A DNA stretch of 64,000 nucleotides from Bacteroidia bacterium (lineage in GTDB: Bacteria > Bacteroidota > Bacteroidia > Cytophagales > Cyclobacteriaceae): the NCBI GenBank assembly GCA_030426345.1, contig JAUHYU010000008.1, positions 29,632 to 93,631 of the forward strand. The letters run 5' to 3'. Below, piece by piece: positions 9,025 to 18,977 of the stretch. The translations under genes were made by a program, and so were the position numbers. How positions within the stretch are numbered: position 1 is the first letter of the stretch; each line of letters opens with the position of its first letter. The notes beneath the pieces were generated by a model. It did not search any database, was not told where the DNA came from, and saw only the letters and a program-made list of their open reading frames with translations.

Positions 9025-9047
9025 AGTTGAAAAAAGAAAAATAAGGT

Positions 9048-9875
9048 ATGAAGATTGGAGAGCTTAATTCACTAAAAGTGGTTCGGGAAACCCCGCATGG
9101 CATGTATTTGTCGGACGAGGATGGAGAAGAAGTTCTCATGCCAGGAAAGTACCTGACCGGCCAAGAGAAGGAAGGAGATTTAAAAGAGGCTTTTGTGTAT
9201 AATGATTCGGAAGACCGTTTGGTGGCTACTACGGAAACACCGAAAATTGAGCTTAATGGATTCGCAGCGCTAAAGGTAATAGATGTAAATAAAAGTGGCG
9301 TTTTCCTTGATTGGGGCTTAGAAAAGGACTTACTGGTGCCATTTAAGGAACAAAACAAAAAAATGGAATTGGGCCGTACCTACGTGGTTCGTATGTATTT
9401 GGATGAGGAAACGGACAGGTTGGTGGCCACGGGAAAGGTGAAAAAATTTCTTAGCAATGAGGAACTGACCGTTCAGGAAAATGAGCAGGTAAAGCTTATG
9501 GTATATAATGCAAGCGATCTTGGCTATGATGTCATGATCAACGAGCGGCATACTGGCTTGGTTTTTCGGAATGAGGTATTTGCGCCCATAAAGATTGGAG
9601 ATCAGATGACCGGCTACATCAAACAAATCCGGGAAGATGGAAAGATTGATGTGCGATTACAGCCCGATGCCGAAACGCATGTAGAAAATAGCAATTCCAA
9701 AATCCTTGAAACACTGAAATCGCAAGGTGGAACTTTAAACCTTTCAGATAAAAGCTCCCCGGAGGATATTTATGAAGCTTTGCAGATGAGCAAAAAGACC
9801 TTCAAAAAAGCCGTAGGAAGCTTATACAAACAGCGCAAAATTACCCTTGAGTCAGGTAAAATATCTTTGGTATAA
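9048..9875 (+). CDS. CvfB/YitL-type S1-like RNA-binding protein
   Basis: A 275-residue protein built of tandem S1/OB-like modules. Visible units are residues 1-60 (GMYLSDEDGEEVLMPGKYL), 60-130 (GVFLDWGLEKDLLVPFKEQ) and 140-210 (GYDVMINERHTGLVFRNEVF). A C-terminal winged helix follows (DIYEALQMSKKTFKKAVGSL, then YKQRKITL). This is the CvfB architecture, known in Staphylococcus as an RNA-binding regulator of virulence genes; a role here in RNA metabolism is inferred. It lies downstream of the DUF6495-like gene and ends at a convergent palindrome. Confidence 0.85.
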   Translation: MKIGELNSLKVVRETPHGMYLSDEDGEEVLMPGKYLTGQEKEGDLKEAFVYNDSEDRLVATTETPKIELNGFAALKVIDVNKSGVFLDWGLEKDLLVPFKEQNKKMELGRTYVVRMYLDEETDRLVATGKVKKFLSNEELTVQENEQVKLMVYNASDLGYDVMINERHTGLVFRNEVFAPIKIGDQMTGYIKQIREDGKIDVRLQPDAETHVENSNSKILETLKSQGGTLNLSDKSSPEDIYEALQMSKKTFKKAVGSLYKQRKITLESGKISLV

Positions 9876-9893
9876 TAAAGGTATATCTTTATT
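9874..9893. terminator. Short bidirectional palindrome between convergent genes
   Basis: AATAAAG pairs with CTTTATT around GTATAT. It overlaps the CvfB-like stop codon and faces the convergent TPR gene. AT-rich, so probably a weak terminator. Confidence 0.45.
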
Positions 9894-9897
9894 CAAA

Positions 9898-11127
9898 TCA
9901 TGGTTTTACAAGACAATATTTATTGATAAACTTTTGGGCCAATGGATAGTCCGATTTTTGCACTTTCTCCATATCCTCACAAGCTAAGTCGAGTTGCCCA
10001 TTTTTTTGGAAAGACAAGGCTCTGTTATATAAAATATCCATATTTTCAGGATTGGAATGATGTGCGAGTGTAAAATAAGAAATGGCTTCTTCAAAGGCTC
10101 TCTGCTTAAATTGCATGTTTCCAAGATTAAAATACGCACCACTGTGTCTTGAATCAATTTCTATTATGCGAATAAATAATGATTCTGCACTGGCTATATT
10201 ATTTTGTTTTTCATGGCAAAGAGCCTGATTGAATAAGTAATTGACATTTTCCGGATCCAATTCCACAGCAACTTTGAAATCCCTCGACGCCAAACCATAT
10301 TTTCCCAAATTATAATAATATAACCCTCTGGAATTATACCCTGGGGCAAATTCTGGATTGTCACTGATAAAATTGTCCAACTCATGCAATTCATGGACTT
10401 TTGGGGCTTTTTTGAGCCGCATCAGATTGTAGGCCGCGATAGAGTGATCGGCGGTAGTAGCAAGTGCAACTTCATAGTCATCGATCGCTAGACTTGTTTC
10501 ACCTAACTCTTCCCAAGCCAAAGCTCGATTAACAAAGAGGTCAGATTTTTTTGGATTTAATTCTATGCCTTGAGAATATGCATGAACTGATGACTCATAT
10601 TTTGTCAATTGATAATAACACAGCCCAATGTTGTTCCAGATATCAGCTTCCATGTTATTGATAGTCGAAATTCCTGCTACAGAATTTCCCTCCATTCTGA
10701 AAAAGGCAGTTTGCGTTGCTCCATTTGGCAACTCCAAGGCAGCTTCAAAATCTTCAAGCGCATTTTCAAATTGAGATAACTGATAGCGAATTATTCCACG
10801 GGAATAAACTGCTTCTTTCTGAAGAGGGTTGAGCGCAATCAAAGCATTGTAATCTCCATGAGCCTTTTCTAAATAGCCATGGTTGGAGTATATTCTTGCC
10901 CTAAGGAACAGAGCTTCTTGATCAGATGCATTTTCAGCAATGCATTTATCCAAATAATATAAAGCACTGTCTTCCTTATTTTTATCCAAAAAAGCACGCG
11001 CATTTTTTAGGTTTGATCCTCTCAAATGGTTGTTGTCTTGCACAGGTTGGCCCATTGCTGAGACAAAGGCTAACTGCATACTTAGAGCCATGATTAGCCA
11101 GAAACGCATATTTACTTTTCTCTTCAC
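9898..11127 (-). CDS. Secreted tetratricopeptide repeat protein
   Basis: A 409-residue TPR protein with a signal peptide (hydrophobic 8-25, cleavage near SAMGQP). At least eight TPR units follow from about residue 37 to 400, recognisable by A/G at position 8, Y at 11 and A at 20 (GLCYYQLTKYESSVHAYSQ; GLYYYNLGKYGLASRDFKVA). It probably acts as a periplasmic protein-interaction scaffold. No catalytic domain is visible. It is convergent with the CvfB-like gene and divergent from the DUF3857 pair. Confidence 0.9.
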   Translation of the reverse strand: MKRKVNMRFWLIMALSMQLAFVSAMGQPVQDNNHLRGSNLKNARAFLDKNKEDSALYYLDKCIAENASDQEALFLRARIYSNHGYLEKAHGDYNALIALNPLQKEAVYSRGIIRYQLSQFENALEDFEAALELPNGATQTAFFRMEGNSVAGISTINNMEADIWNNIGLCYYQLTKYESSVHAYSQGIELNPKKSDLFVNRALAWEELGETSLAIDDYEVALATTADHSIAAYNLMRLKKAPKVHELHELDNFISDNPEFAPGYNSRGLYYYNLGKYGLASRDFKVAVELDPENVNYLFNQALCHEKQNNIASAESLFIRIIEIDSRHSGAYFNLGNMQFKQRAFEEAISYFTLAHHSNPENMDILYNRALSFQKNGQLDLACEDMEKVQKSDYPLAQKFINKYCLVKP

Positions 11128-11250
11128 GGGGTTTAAATGCTTTACTAAGTTATATTTTTTATTCCAATCATTACATGAATGGGAACGGTAAGGATGTCAT
11201 AATACTATAGTTTTTTTGAAAATATTATTGATTTTAATAGGGTATAAATT

Positions 11251-11299
11251 GCTTTTTTGGGTCTCTATTGTGTAGGGGTATAAACTTGAGACCAAAAGC
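11251..11299 (+). promoter_or_regulatory. Leader hairpin before first DUF3857 gene
   Basis: GCTTTTTTGGGTCTC (11251-11265) can pair with GAGACCAAAAGC (11288-11299), leaving bulges and a roughly 22-base loop. It ends 11 bases before the ATG, so it would sequester the translation start region if transcribed. Confidence 0.4.
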
Positions 11300-11310
11300 T
11301 CCACTACTTA

Positions 11311-13278
11311 ATGAATAAACGAATCGGAAAAACATTGGCTATTAAATTAAACGAGCGGAAAAATAAAAAGATTTTCATTTACTGTATAGCATTTTTTACT
11401 TGCTATTCTGCTTTCGCACAATCTTCGTGGGACGATATTTTAGCCCGTGAAAAGGGAGTGATCGTAGAGCAAAAGCAGGATGTTGAAATTATTGTGACAG
11501 AAGATGGTAAGCTCGAAATAATAGCACACATATACGAAGAAACGCAACACTTCAGCGAAAATGCTAATTTGTATCGCGAGCAATCTATTGGATATTCCAA
11601 TACTTTTACGGAAATATCAGACATCGAGGCATATTCTCTAGTTCCCAATAAAAACAATAGATTTAAAAAAATAGCCGTCAAGGATTTTGTTACTTCAGAT
11701 TCGCGGTCTGCCGGGATATTTTATGATGATCAGAAGAAAATTAGCTATGTTTTTCCGGCATTGAGTGCCGGGGCTAAAACTGTAACATCTTATACGAAAA
11801 AATACAAAGAGCCGAGATTGTGGGGGTATTATATGTTTTCATCATACTTTCCTGTTGAGAAAAGTGAGTTTACCGTTAAGGCACCTGTTAATGTGAAGCT
11901 AGACTTCTTTAAATATGGATTGGCTGATGATCACGTAACTTTTACAGAAGTTAAAAAAGGTAAGTACAATATTTATAAATGGTCGGCAGATCATCTAGAC
12001 AAAATCCAATTGAGCAAAGGTGCGGATGGAGTATTGCATACGGCACCACACCTTATCATCCACGTAGATGCCTACGAATTTGAAGGAAAAACAACCAATA
12101 TACTTGGCGATGTAAAGGACCTCCACAATTGGTACACAAAATTTCTGGAAGGGATAAATGATGAGGATAATGTGGACATGAAGCTGATGGTAGATAATAT
12201 TGTCTCAGGAAAATCCACAGAACTTGAAAAGGTGGAGGCAATATATGATTGGGTTCAGCAAAACATCAAATACATAGCGATCGAAGATGGTTTGGGAGGA
12301 TTTCGTCCGCGCACTTCTAATACTGTTTTTACAAGGAGGTACGGGGATTGCAAGGATATGAGCAATCTCATCCATAATATGCTTGGCTTGGCCGATATTC
12401 CCTCCAGCCTCACTTGGATAGGCACTACAGCCATTCCATACTCACATAGGGAAGTGCCAACTCCCATGGCCGACAATCACATGATTTGCACTTATGTAAA
12501 CAAGGGTAAATATTATTTTCTGGATGCGACAGATCAGTATAATATTTTGGGAGTACCTACATCTCATATTCAGGGCAAGGAAGCCATGATAAATAAGGGG
12601 AGTACGGATTTTGAATTGGTAAATGTTCCTGTAATCTCTTCAGAACAAAATTCCATAGTAGATTCAGTTTTTTTGAATATTGAAAAGGATAGGTTAGTTG
12701 GGTCAGGAAAGGTGGTTTATGCAGGATATAACAAAACTCCTGTTCTTAACAATCTTGAAAACCTGAGTGAAGAGGATAAAAAGGACTTTTTGAATATGCT
12801 GCTCAAGAAGGGCAACAATAAGTTTTTGTTGAGTTCTGTTGCAACGGAGCATGTTTCGCAGAAAAGCAAAGACTTGATCATCAATTATGATTTTACGGTT
12901 GAGGATTATGTGCAACAGACTTCTGATGAGATTTTCATCAATCCACATCTCAGCAAGCAACTGGAAGGCGGGTTGATTCCCTTAGATGCCACAGAGCAAG
13001 ATATTCACTACGATTATAAACGATTGACCTCCAATATATTTTGTATAAAAATTCCGGAAGATTACGGTTTGTCATATTTGCCTGAAAACACGAGATATGA
13101 TGGAGGAGATTTTGGATTTAGTATTGATTATAAAGTAAAAGACAATACGATATTTGTGCACCAAAAGGTAGAGATAAACACACTTCTACTCAAAACAGGA
13201 GAGTTCAAATCTTGGAATATGATGGTGAAAGGATTGTTTTCCGCTTACAAGGAGTCGGTGGTATTGGGAAAAATTTAG
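11311..13278 (+). CDS. DUF3857 secreted protein with intact transglutaminase-like triad
   Basis: A 655-residue exported protein (signal about 20-36, cleavage near AFAQSS). A DUF3857 beta domain covers about 50-230 and a transglutaminase-like core about 270-420. Cys347 lies in RRYGDCKDM, His390 in ADNHMIC and Asp405 in FLDATD, a complete papain-like triad. The C-terminal 220 residues resemble the DUF2569/DUF3858-type beta domain of this group. These proteins are common in Bacteroidota; the substrate is unknown, and peptide bond cleavage or crosslinking in the periplasm is inferred. It is followed after 15 bases by a paralogue, so the two are probably one operon. Confidence 0.9.
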   Translation: MNKRIGKTLAIKLNERKNKKIFIYCIAFFTCYSAFAQSSWDDILAREKGVIVEQKQDVEIIVTEDGKLEIIAHIYEETQHFSENANLYREQSIGYSNTFTEISDIEAYSLVPNKNNRFKKIAVKDFVTSDSRSAGIFYDDQKKISYVFPALSAGAKTVTSYTKKYKEPRLWGYYMFSSYFPVEKSEFTVKAPVNVKLDFFKYGLADDHVTFTEVKKGKYNIYKWSADHLDKIQLSKGADGVLHTAPHLIIHVDAYEFEGKTTNILGDVKDLHNWYTKFLEGINDEDNVDMKLMVDNIVSGKSTELEKVEAIYDWVQQNIKYIAIEDGLGGFRPRTSNTVFTRRYGDCKDMSNLIHNMLGLADIPSSLTWIGTTAIPYSHREVPTPMADNHMICTYVNKGKYYFLDATDQYNILGVPTSHIQGKEAMINKGSTDFELVNVPVISSEQNSIVDSVFLNIEKDRLVGSGKVVYAGYNKTPVLNNLENLSEEDKKDFLNMLLKKGNNKFLLSSVATEHVSQKSKDLIINYDFTVEDYVQQTSDEIFINPHLSKQLEGGLIPLDATEQDIHYDYKRLTSNIFCIKIPEDYGLSYLPENTRYDGGDFGFSIDYKVKDNTIFVHQKVEINTLLLKTGEFKSWNMMVKGLFSAYKESVVLGKI

Positions 13279-13293
13279 TTTGATTTTAGAATT

Positions 13294-15264
13294 ATGTGTA
13301 GACGGAAAATGATTTTTGTATTGGCGTTTCTTATCCATCATCTTGGCTATGGAGAGGGGCTGTTTCTTAATAGTTATGATTGGGATCAAAGTCCAATTTT
13401 TGAAAAGGTACAGGTAGATGAAGCAGATCAAAATGCAATTATCCTTAAGGATCTAAAGACCATTGAATACTATTTCGATGATGAATATAATACCCTATTG
13501 CAGTATTATACAATTCATACAAAAATACAGGTCAATACCCATGAAGCAGTAGAAATCTACAATAAGCACTATATGCCCATGAACAGGGTGATAAGCATTG
13601 AGGATTTGCGGGCAAGGGTGATCACGAAGGATGGTGTGAAGGAGATAGAAAAAATAGATTTGAAAGATTATGATAGTGATGACGACTATTCTTCTTATAA
13701 ATATTTTGCGATAGAGGGTGTGGAGATTGGTAGCCAGATCGAATACATATATACTTTTAAAATGGCACCACAACTCGAAGGGGGACGTGAATTTTTCCAA
13801 TCAGACGAACTGACTTTGAATTGCGAATTCAATATTATCTGCGAGGATAAAATGTTCTTCAATACAAAAAGCTATAATGGATTTGGCGCCATTCAATTGG
13901 ATACTACAATTGCTGGTAAAAATCATTATTTCGTTAAAATGCCTGAAATCAAACCTCTAAAGCAAGAGTTATATGCCCCATATAAAAACAGCTTGATGCG
14001 GGTAGAATATAAGCTCGATCATATTAAGCCTGCAGATGAAGTAAAACTCTATACTTACGATCAGCTGTCTAATCAGTTGAATGAGTACTTGCGCTCAGAC
14101 ATTACTAAAAAGGATTTAAAATCCATGAAGAAGCTTTCCAAAGACTTGGGGTTGGAAGGACTTATGGAATTAGAAAAAGTCAGGAAAATTGAAGACTATT
14201 TAAAGCGCAATATCACTATTTCTGAGCAGGATAATGATGAATTCGAATCATTGGAGATAATCTTGGAAAAGCTAGTCGCTAACCAGCGTGGAACTATAAA
14301 AATGTATGTTGCCTTATTTGACATGAACGGAATAGACTATAAGTACGGCTTAACTTCCGATAGAACTAAGGTGATGATGGATCCTGATTTTGAATCTTAT
14401 AGTTTTTTAGAAAATTATATTTTCTACTTTCCGCAATTTGATAAATACATGGCTCCAACAGAAACACTTTATCGTGTTGGTTTTATTCCATTTAATTGGA
14501 GTAACAATTACGGGTTATTTATTAAAAATGTAAAGTTGGGAGATACCTCAACAGGTATCGGTAAAGTAAAATTTATTGAGCCATTGAAATATGATGAGAA
14601 TGTTGATCAGTTAGATATTAAGATCAACTTTGATGGAGAATTTGATGCTTTAAATCTAGATATTGAGAGAACACTTACGGGATACAATGCCACTTTTATC
14701 CAACCGATATTTCAGCTGGTTTCTGAGGCTGATAGTAAGTTGGTCGTAAATGAATTGCTGAATCTTTCTGGAAAAGATATTGACTTAAAGGAATTCAAGC
14801 TTAAGAATTCATCCTTAGATTCGTTTTATCAAAAGCCCTTAAAGATACAAGGTTTTGCCTCAACAAGCAGTTCGTTTTATGGTAAGGCGGGTAATCGATA
14901 TTTGTTGAAAATCGGGGAAGTGATAGGGGAGCAGGTAGAGATGTATCAGGAGGAGGAACGCAAACTTCCGGTTGAGAATGAATTTAATCGCAACTATGTA
15001 CGAAATATCCAGTTTGAAATTCCCAAAGGATATTCAGTGCGTAATCTTGATGAGCTGAAAATGAATATTTTTTATGAAGAAAATGGCAATAAATCCATGG
15101 GATTTGTTTCAGACTACGAGGTGGATGGAGATCAGGTAAATGTATCTATCAAGGAATATTACAAACAACTTGACTATCCATTGAAAGATTTTGATCAGTT
15201 CAGGAGGATCATCAACGCTGCAGCAGACTTCAACAAAAAAGTGTTGATATTCGAAAAAGGGTAA
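13294..15264 (+). CDS. DUF3857 secreted paralogue lacking catalytic cysteine
   Basis: A 656-residue paralogue of the preceding gene, with the same size and domain order. Signal peptide 1-20 (MCRRKMIFVLAFLIHHLGYG), DUF3857 domain about 50-240, transglutaminase-like fold about 285-410. The segment equivalent to GDCKDM reads RGTIKMY (about 332-338), and the only cysteines in the protein are near residues 2, 177 and 183. The nucleophile is therefore missing, and a structural or partner role is likely. It probably functions with the active upstream protein. The fold call is strong; the pseudoenzyme call rests on alignment by eye. Confidence 0.85.
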   Translation: MCRRKMIFVLAFLIHHLGYGEGLFLNSYDWDQSPIFEKVQVDEADQNAIILKDLKTIEYYFDDEYNTLLQYYTIHTKIQVNTHEAVEIYNKHYMPMNRVISIEDLRARVITKDGVKEIEKIDLKDYDSDDDYSSYKYFAIEGVEIGSQIEYIYTFKMAPQLEGGREFFQSDELTLNCEFNIICEDKMFFNTKSYNGFGAIQLDTTIAGKNHYFVKMPEIKPLKQELYAPYKNSLMRVEYKLDHIKPADEVKLYTYDQLSNQLNEYLRSDITKKDLKSMKKLSKDLGLEGLMELEKVRKIEDYLKRNITISEQDNDEFESLEIILEKLVANQRGTIKMYVALFDMNGIDYKYGLTSDRTKVMMDPDFESYSFLENYIFYFPQFDKYMAPTETLYRVGFIPFNWSNNYGLFIKNVKLGDTSTGIGKVKFIEPLKYDENVDQLDIKINFDGEFDALNLDIERTLTGYNATFIQPIFQLVSEADSKLVVNELLNLSGKDIDLKEFKLKNSSLDSFYQKPLKIQGFASTSSSFYGKAGNRYLLKIGEVIGEQVEMYQEEERKLPVENEFNRNYVRNIQFEIPKGYSVRNLDELKMNIFYEENGNKSMGFVSDYEVDGDQVNVSIKEYYKQLDYPLKDFDQFRRIINAAADFNKKVLIFEKG

Positions 15265-15420
15265 TGTTTCAATGGATACTTTTTATTGAGGTCAGACAAC
15301 TTTCCATTATAAAATTTGTTTACTACTAAGGTTATTGTTTACATCTTAGGGATGGATACAATGCTTGATTTTTTTTTGTATTTGTTTAAAGTTTGTTGAT
15401 AGTAGAAAATAAGTAGGAAA

Positions 15421-15978
15421 ATGGTAAACAATGAAAATTTGGAATTGGCCACATTTGGGTCAGGGTGTTTTTGGTGTGTGGAAGCGATATTTCAACGAGT
15501 GAATGGTATGCAGAAAGTTGTATCAGGGTATTCGGGCGGCCACATCAAAAATCCAAGTTATAGGGAGGTGTGTCAAGGAACTACGGGACATGCGGAAGTC
15601 TGCCAACTGAGTTTTGACCAAAAAGTAGTAAGCTACGAAGAACTACTTGAAGTATTTTGGCAAACTCATGATCCCACTACCCTTAACAGGCAAGGAGCTG
15701 ACGTGGGAACTCAATATCGCTCTGCTGTTTTTTATCATAATGAAAAGCAAAGGGAGTTGGCGGAGAAGTATAAGAAGCAACTGGAAACGGCAGGGATATT
15801 TAAAAGTCCGATAGTGACGGAAATCGTGCCTTATAAGATCATGTACCCAGCGGAAGAACATCATCAAAACTATTTTAATCAAAACGGGTCCCAACCGTAT
15901 TGCAGTATCGTAATTCAGCCTAAAGTTCTTAAATTTAAGAAGGAATTTAAAGATAAAATGGTATCGGATAGCAAATAA
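15421..15978 (+). CDS. msrA: Peptide-methionine (S)-S-oxide reductase MsrA
   Basis: A 185-residue MsrA that reduces methionine-S-sulfoxide in proteins, recycling through thioredoxin. The active-site motif GSGCFWCVEAIF has Cys16 as nucleophile. Further family motifs are GYSGGHIKNPSY, TGHAEVCQ, HDPTTLNRQGADVGTQYRS and EEHHQNYF. There is no signal peptide, so it is cytoplasmic. The start ATG has an AGGAAA leader. It is monocistronic. Confidence 0.97.
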   Translation: MVNNENLELATFGSGCFWCVEAIFQRVNGMQKVVSGYSGGHIKNPSYREVCQGTTGHAEVCQLSFDQKVVSYEELLEVFWQTHDPTTLNRQGADVGTQYRSAVFYHNEKQRELAEKYKKQLETAGIFKSPIVTEIVPYKIMYPAEEHHQNYFNQNGSQPYCSIVIQPKVLKFKKEFKDKMVSDSK

Positions 15979-16047
15979 TAGCATTTCCGCATAAAAATAT
16001 TGGGTGATTTTTTGTAATCTTCGTGAAAACAAAAAATTGCCTTTTTT

Positions 16048-17559
16048 ATGAAACGAATTACTCTCGCAGTTTTATTTCTCATTGTTACCATCTATGGGTG
16101 CAATACTCAAAAAGAAACAAATACAAATATTTTTCTTGCTCAAGGCATCATGTCCGGGGAGCCCACAGAAAGTTCAATTATTCTACAATCACGGCTGACG
16201 GCTACGGATTCACTGGTAAGCGGGGATGTTCCTGGGAAGTCAGGGGTAGGTCGGTTTGAGATTGCAGACAACGAACGATTTGAAAATTCCCATTATTCCG
16301 ATTGGTTGACTGCAGAAGGAAAAGATGATTATATTCTAAAATATAGTTTTGGTAAACTCTCTCCAGGGAAAAAATACTTTTATCGATTGCACTATGGAGA
16401 AGATGAAAATGATGTAAAGACTAGTTTTGAGGCATCTTTTAAGACTAATCCCGGCGAAGGAAAAAGCATGGCTACGACTTTTGTGGTTGTCACAGGTATG
16501 AACAATTACTTTTTTGAATATGGAAAGTACAATCGATCAACGGCTTATGCTGGGAAGGACAAAGCATTGGGATTTCCGGCACTCAAATCCATTTTGGATC
16601 AAAAACCAGATTTTTTTATCGGGACAGGAGATAATGTATATTTTGACCATCCCAATGAAAAAGGTTTTCAGTCCAGCATGAAAAAGGGAAACGACCCTGA
16701 TCCTGCCGGGTATGGAGGAAAAGAAGTAGTAGATGAAGCAGGGATGCGACGCAAATATCATGAGCAATTTGCGAAGCAACGGTTTGTGGATCTATTTAGG
16801 GAAGTACCAACCTATTGGGAGAAGGACGATCATGACTACCGTAAAAATGATGCAGATCCATTTACAGACTTTCCGATAACCCATGCCATGGGAATTAAGA
16901 ACTTTAGAGAGCAACTTCCTGTTGTTGATCCTGTTAAAGGTGGAAAAACGTATCGTACCCACCGAATCAGCAAAGACTTACAACTATGGTTTGTTGAGGG
17001 GAGGGATTATCGTGATGCCAATTCTAAACCTGATGGACCTGACAAAACCCTTTGGGGTGCCGAGCAATTGGCATGGTTGAAAAGCACTTTATTGGCCAGT
17101 GATGCAACATTCAAGATACTGGTCTCGCCAACTCCAATGGTTGGCCCTGATGATGCTTATAAAAAAGATAATCATGTTAATCCTGATGGATTTAGGCATG
17201 AGGGAGAAGCCTTTTTTGATTGGATCATAGATAATGGGTTTTTGGATAAAAATTTCTATATCATCTGTGGCGATCGCCACTGGCAATATTATGCTACGCA
17301 TCCTAAAGGCATTGAGGAGTTCTCAACCGGAGCCTTGGTAGATAATAATTCGCGTGCCGGTCGAGTGGCCGGAGATCCAAATAGCACAGATCCTGAAGCC
17401 AAAATACTTCAGCACTATGTACAGGGCACTCCCGAAGAAGCTTCAGGGGGATTTCTCACGGTCAAAGTTGAACCCGGTGAAAAACCGGAGTTACAATTTC
17501 TATTTTATGATGAACATGGAGTCCAACTGTATTCGGAGACAAAAACTCCAAAAAAATAG
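16048..17559 (+). CDS. PhoD-like alkaline phosphatase family lipoprotein
   Basis: A 503-residue lipoprotein (lipobox about IYGC, Cys18) with the PhoD-like metallophosphatase fold. An N-terminal Ig-like domain covers about 25-130 (GIMSGEPTESSIILQ). The catalytic domain has metal-binding motifs FIGTGDNVYFD (about 188-198), WEKDDHDYRKND (about 256-267) and CGDRHWQYY (about 408-416). The family hydrolyses phosphomono- or diesters using Ca/Fe or similar metals; the exact substrate is unknown. It is probably in the periplasm or on the cell surface. Its stop codon lies in a CCATG-type repeat. Confidence 0.88.
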   Translation: MKRITLAVLFLIVTIYGCNTQKETNTNIFLAQGIMSGEPTESSIILQSRLTATDSLVSGDVPGKSGVGRFEIADNERFENSHYSDWLTAEGKDDYILKYSFGKLSPGKKYFYRLHYGEDENDVKTSFEASFKTNPGEGKSMATTFVVVTGMNNYFFEYGKYNRSTAYAGKDKALGFPALKSILDQKPDFFIGTGDNVYFDHPNEKGFQSSMKKGNDPDPAGYGGKEVVDEAGMRRKYHEQFAKQRFVDLFREVPTYWEKDDHDYRKNDADPFTDFPITHAMGIKNFREQLPVVDPVKGGKTYRTHRISKDLQLWFVEGRDYRDANSKPDGPDKTLWGAEQLAWLKSTLLASDATFKILVSPTPMVGPDDAYKKDNHVNPDGFRHEGEAFFDWIIDNGFLDKNFYIICGDRHWQYYATHPKGIEEFSTGALVDNNSRAGRVAGDPNSTDPEAKILQHYVQGTPEEASGGFLTVKVEPGEKPELQFLFYDEHGVQLYSETKTPKK

Positions 17560-17575
17560 CTTAAAATCCATGAGA
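17551..17575 (-). repeat. CATGGATTTT-type repeat at end of PhoD-like gene
   Basis: Minus-strand reading CTCATGGATTTTAAGC followed by TATTTTTT. It overlaps the stop codon at 17557-17559. Confidence 0.5.
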
Positions 17576-17674
17576 TTGTATATTATATAAGGATAAAGAT
17601 AAATAAGCTTATCGTAATTGTAACTTCAAATTATTTTCTCTGGTAAAAGCTAGTATTCATCAATTAGTAGTATT

Positions 17675-18841
17675 ATGTCTAAACAGATCTTTTTAACAGT
17701 ATTAGTAATCTTGGCAATTTATGCCTGTGAATCAAATAAGAAGAAAGAAACCATGCAAACTGAAAATGAATCACCATTTGCAATCTCTTCAAAGGCCTTT
17801 GGAAGCCTGCCGAGTGGTCAAGCTGTGACAGAATATACCTTTGCGAATGGCAATGGGATGGAAGTTAAGATCATGGACTTTGGGGGGATTATTACCAGTC
17901 TGAAGGTGCCGGATAGGCATGGCAATGTTGGAGATGTGGTACTAGGCTTTGACAATTTACAAGACTACCTCAAAGAACATCCATATTTCGGCGCCCTGAT
18001 CGGAAGATATGGAAACCGGATTGCTAAGGGGAAATTTACCTTAGATGGGAAGGAATACGACTTGGCAGTTAACAATGGAGAAAATCATTTGCATGGTGGT
18101 TTGAAGGGCTTTGATAAAGTGATGTGGACTGCTGAAATCGTGGAAGGAGAGCTAACAGCGGGATTGAAATTGAATTATTTAAGCAAAGATATGGAAGAGG
18201 GGTATCCTGGAAATTTGGACGTGGAAGTAGTTTATACAATTTCAGAAAACAATGAAATCAAAGTAGATTATAAGGCCACAACAGATAAAACCACAGTAGT
18301 AAACTTAACTCAGCATACCTATTTTAACTTAGAAGGAAAAGGTTCAGAAAATATCCTGAATCATGAGATTATGATAAAATCATCTGATTTTATTCCAGTT
18401 GATGCAGGGTTAATTCCTACCGGAGAATTGATGCCTGTGGCCGGAACACCATTTGATTTTTCAAAGCTTACCAAAGTAGGTGAGGGCATTAATGATGACA
18501 ATGCGCAAATAAAAATAGGAGGGGGTTACGATCATTGCTGGGTGCTGAACAAATCAGGTGAAAATACTCTAGATTGGGTGATTAAAGTGGTAGACCCATC
18601 AAGTGGAAGGGTTATGGAAATGGCCACAACAGAGCCAGGTGTACAATTCTATTCTGGTAATTTTCTAGATGGAACGCTCACCGGGAAAGACAATATCACA
18701 TACCCACATAGATATGCTATGTGCTTCGAAACAGAACACTATCCGGATTCACCAAATCAACCGCAGTTTCTAAGTACGGTTTTACATCCCGGAGAGGAAT
18801 ATAAGTCTACAACGATATTCAAATTTTCCACAATAGAATAA
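17675..18841 (+). CDS. Aldose 1-epimerase (galactose mutarotase), lipoprotein
   Basis: A 388-residue GalM-type mutarotase that interconverts alpha and beta anomers of hexoses. It carries a lipoprotein signal (VILAIYACESN, Cys18), so it acts outside the cytoplasm, unlike E. coli GalM. Family motifs are GRYGNRIAKGKF, the NGENHLHGG loop, LTQHTYFNLEG with a catalytic His, and FETEHYPDSPNQP with the catalytic Glu. Full length for the family plus the export signal. Export suggests conditioning of sugar anomers before uptake. It has an A-rich leader and no Shine-Dalgarno sequence. Confidence 0.95.
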   Translation: MSKQIFLTVLVILAIYACESNKKKETMQTENESPFAISSKAFGSLPSGQAVTEYTFANGNGMEVKIMDFGGIITSLKVPDRHGNVGDVVLGFDNLQDYLKEHPYFGALIGRYGNRIAKGKFTLDGKEYDLAVNNGENHLHGGLKGFDKVMWTAEIVEGELTAGLKLNYLSKDMEEGYPGNLDVEVVYTISENNEIKVDYKATTDKTTVVNLTQHTYFNLEGKGSENILNHEIMIKSSDFIPVDAGLIPTGELMPVAGTPFDFSKLTKVGEGINDDNAQIKIGGGYDHCWVLNKSGENTLDWVIKVVDPSSGRVMEMATTEPGVQFYSGNFLDGTLTGKDNITYPHRYAMCFETEHYPDSPNQPQFLSTVLHPGEEYKSTTIFKFSTIE

Positions 18842-18944
18842 ATGGTCAAAAATCCATGAAAATGGAATAATGAGTGTATGAAGTAAAGTGTTAACTCTTT
18901 AAGTTATTTTTCTATTTTTTCTTTAGGAATGCATTATTTTAAAT

Positions 18945-18953
18945 TATACTTTG
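18945..18953 (+). promoter_or_regulatory. Bacteroidota-type -7 element
   Basis: TATACTTTG, matching TAnnTTTG with one spacer variation, lies 25 bases before the ATG at 18978. Confidence 0.45.
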
Positions 18954-18977
18954 AAAAAATAAACTAAACAACAAAAA

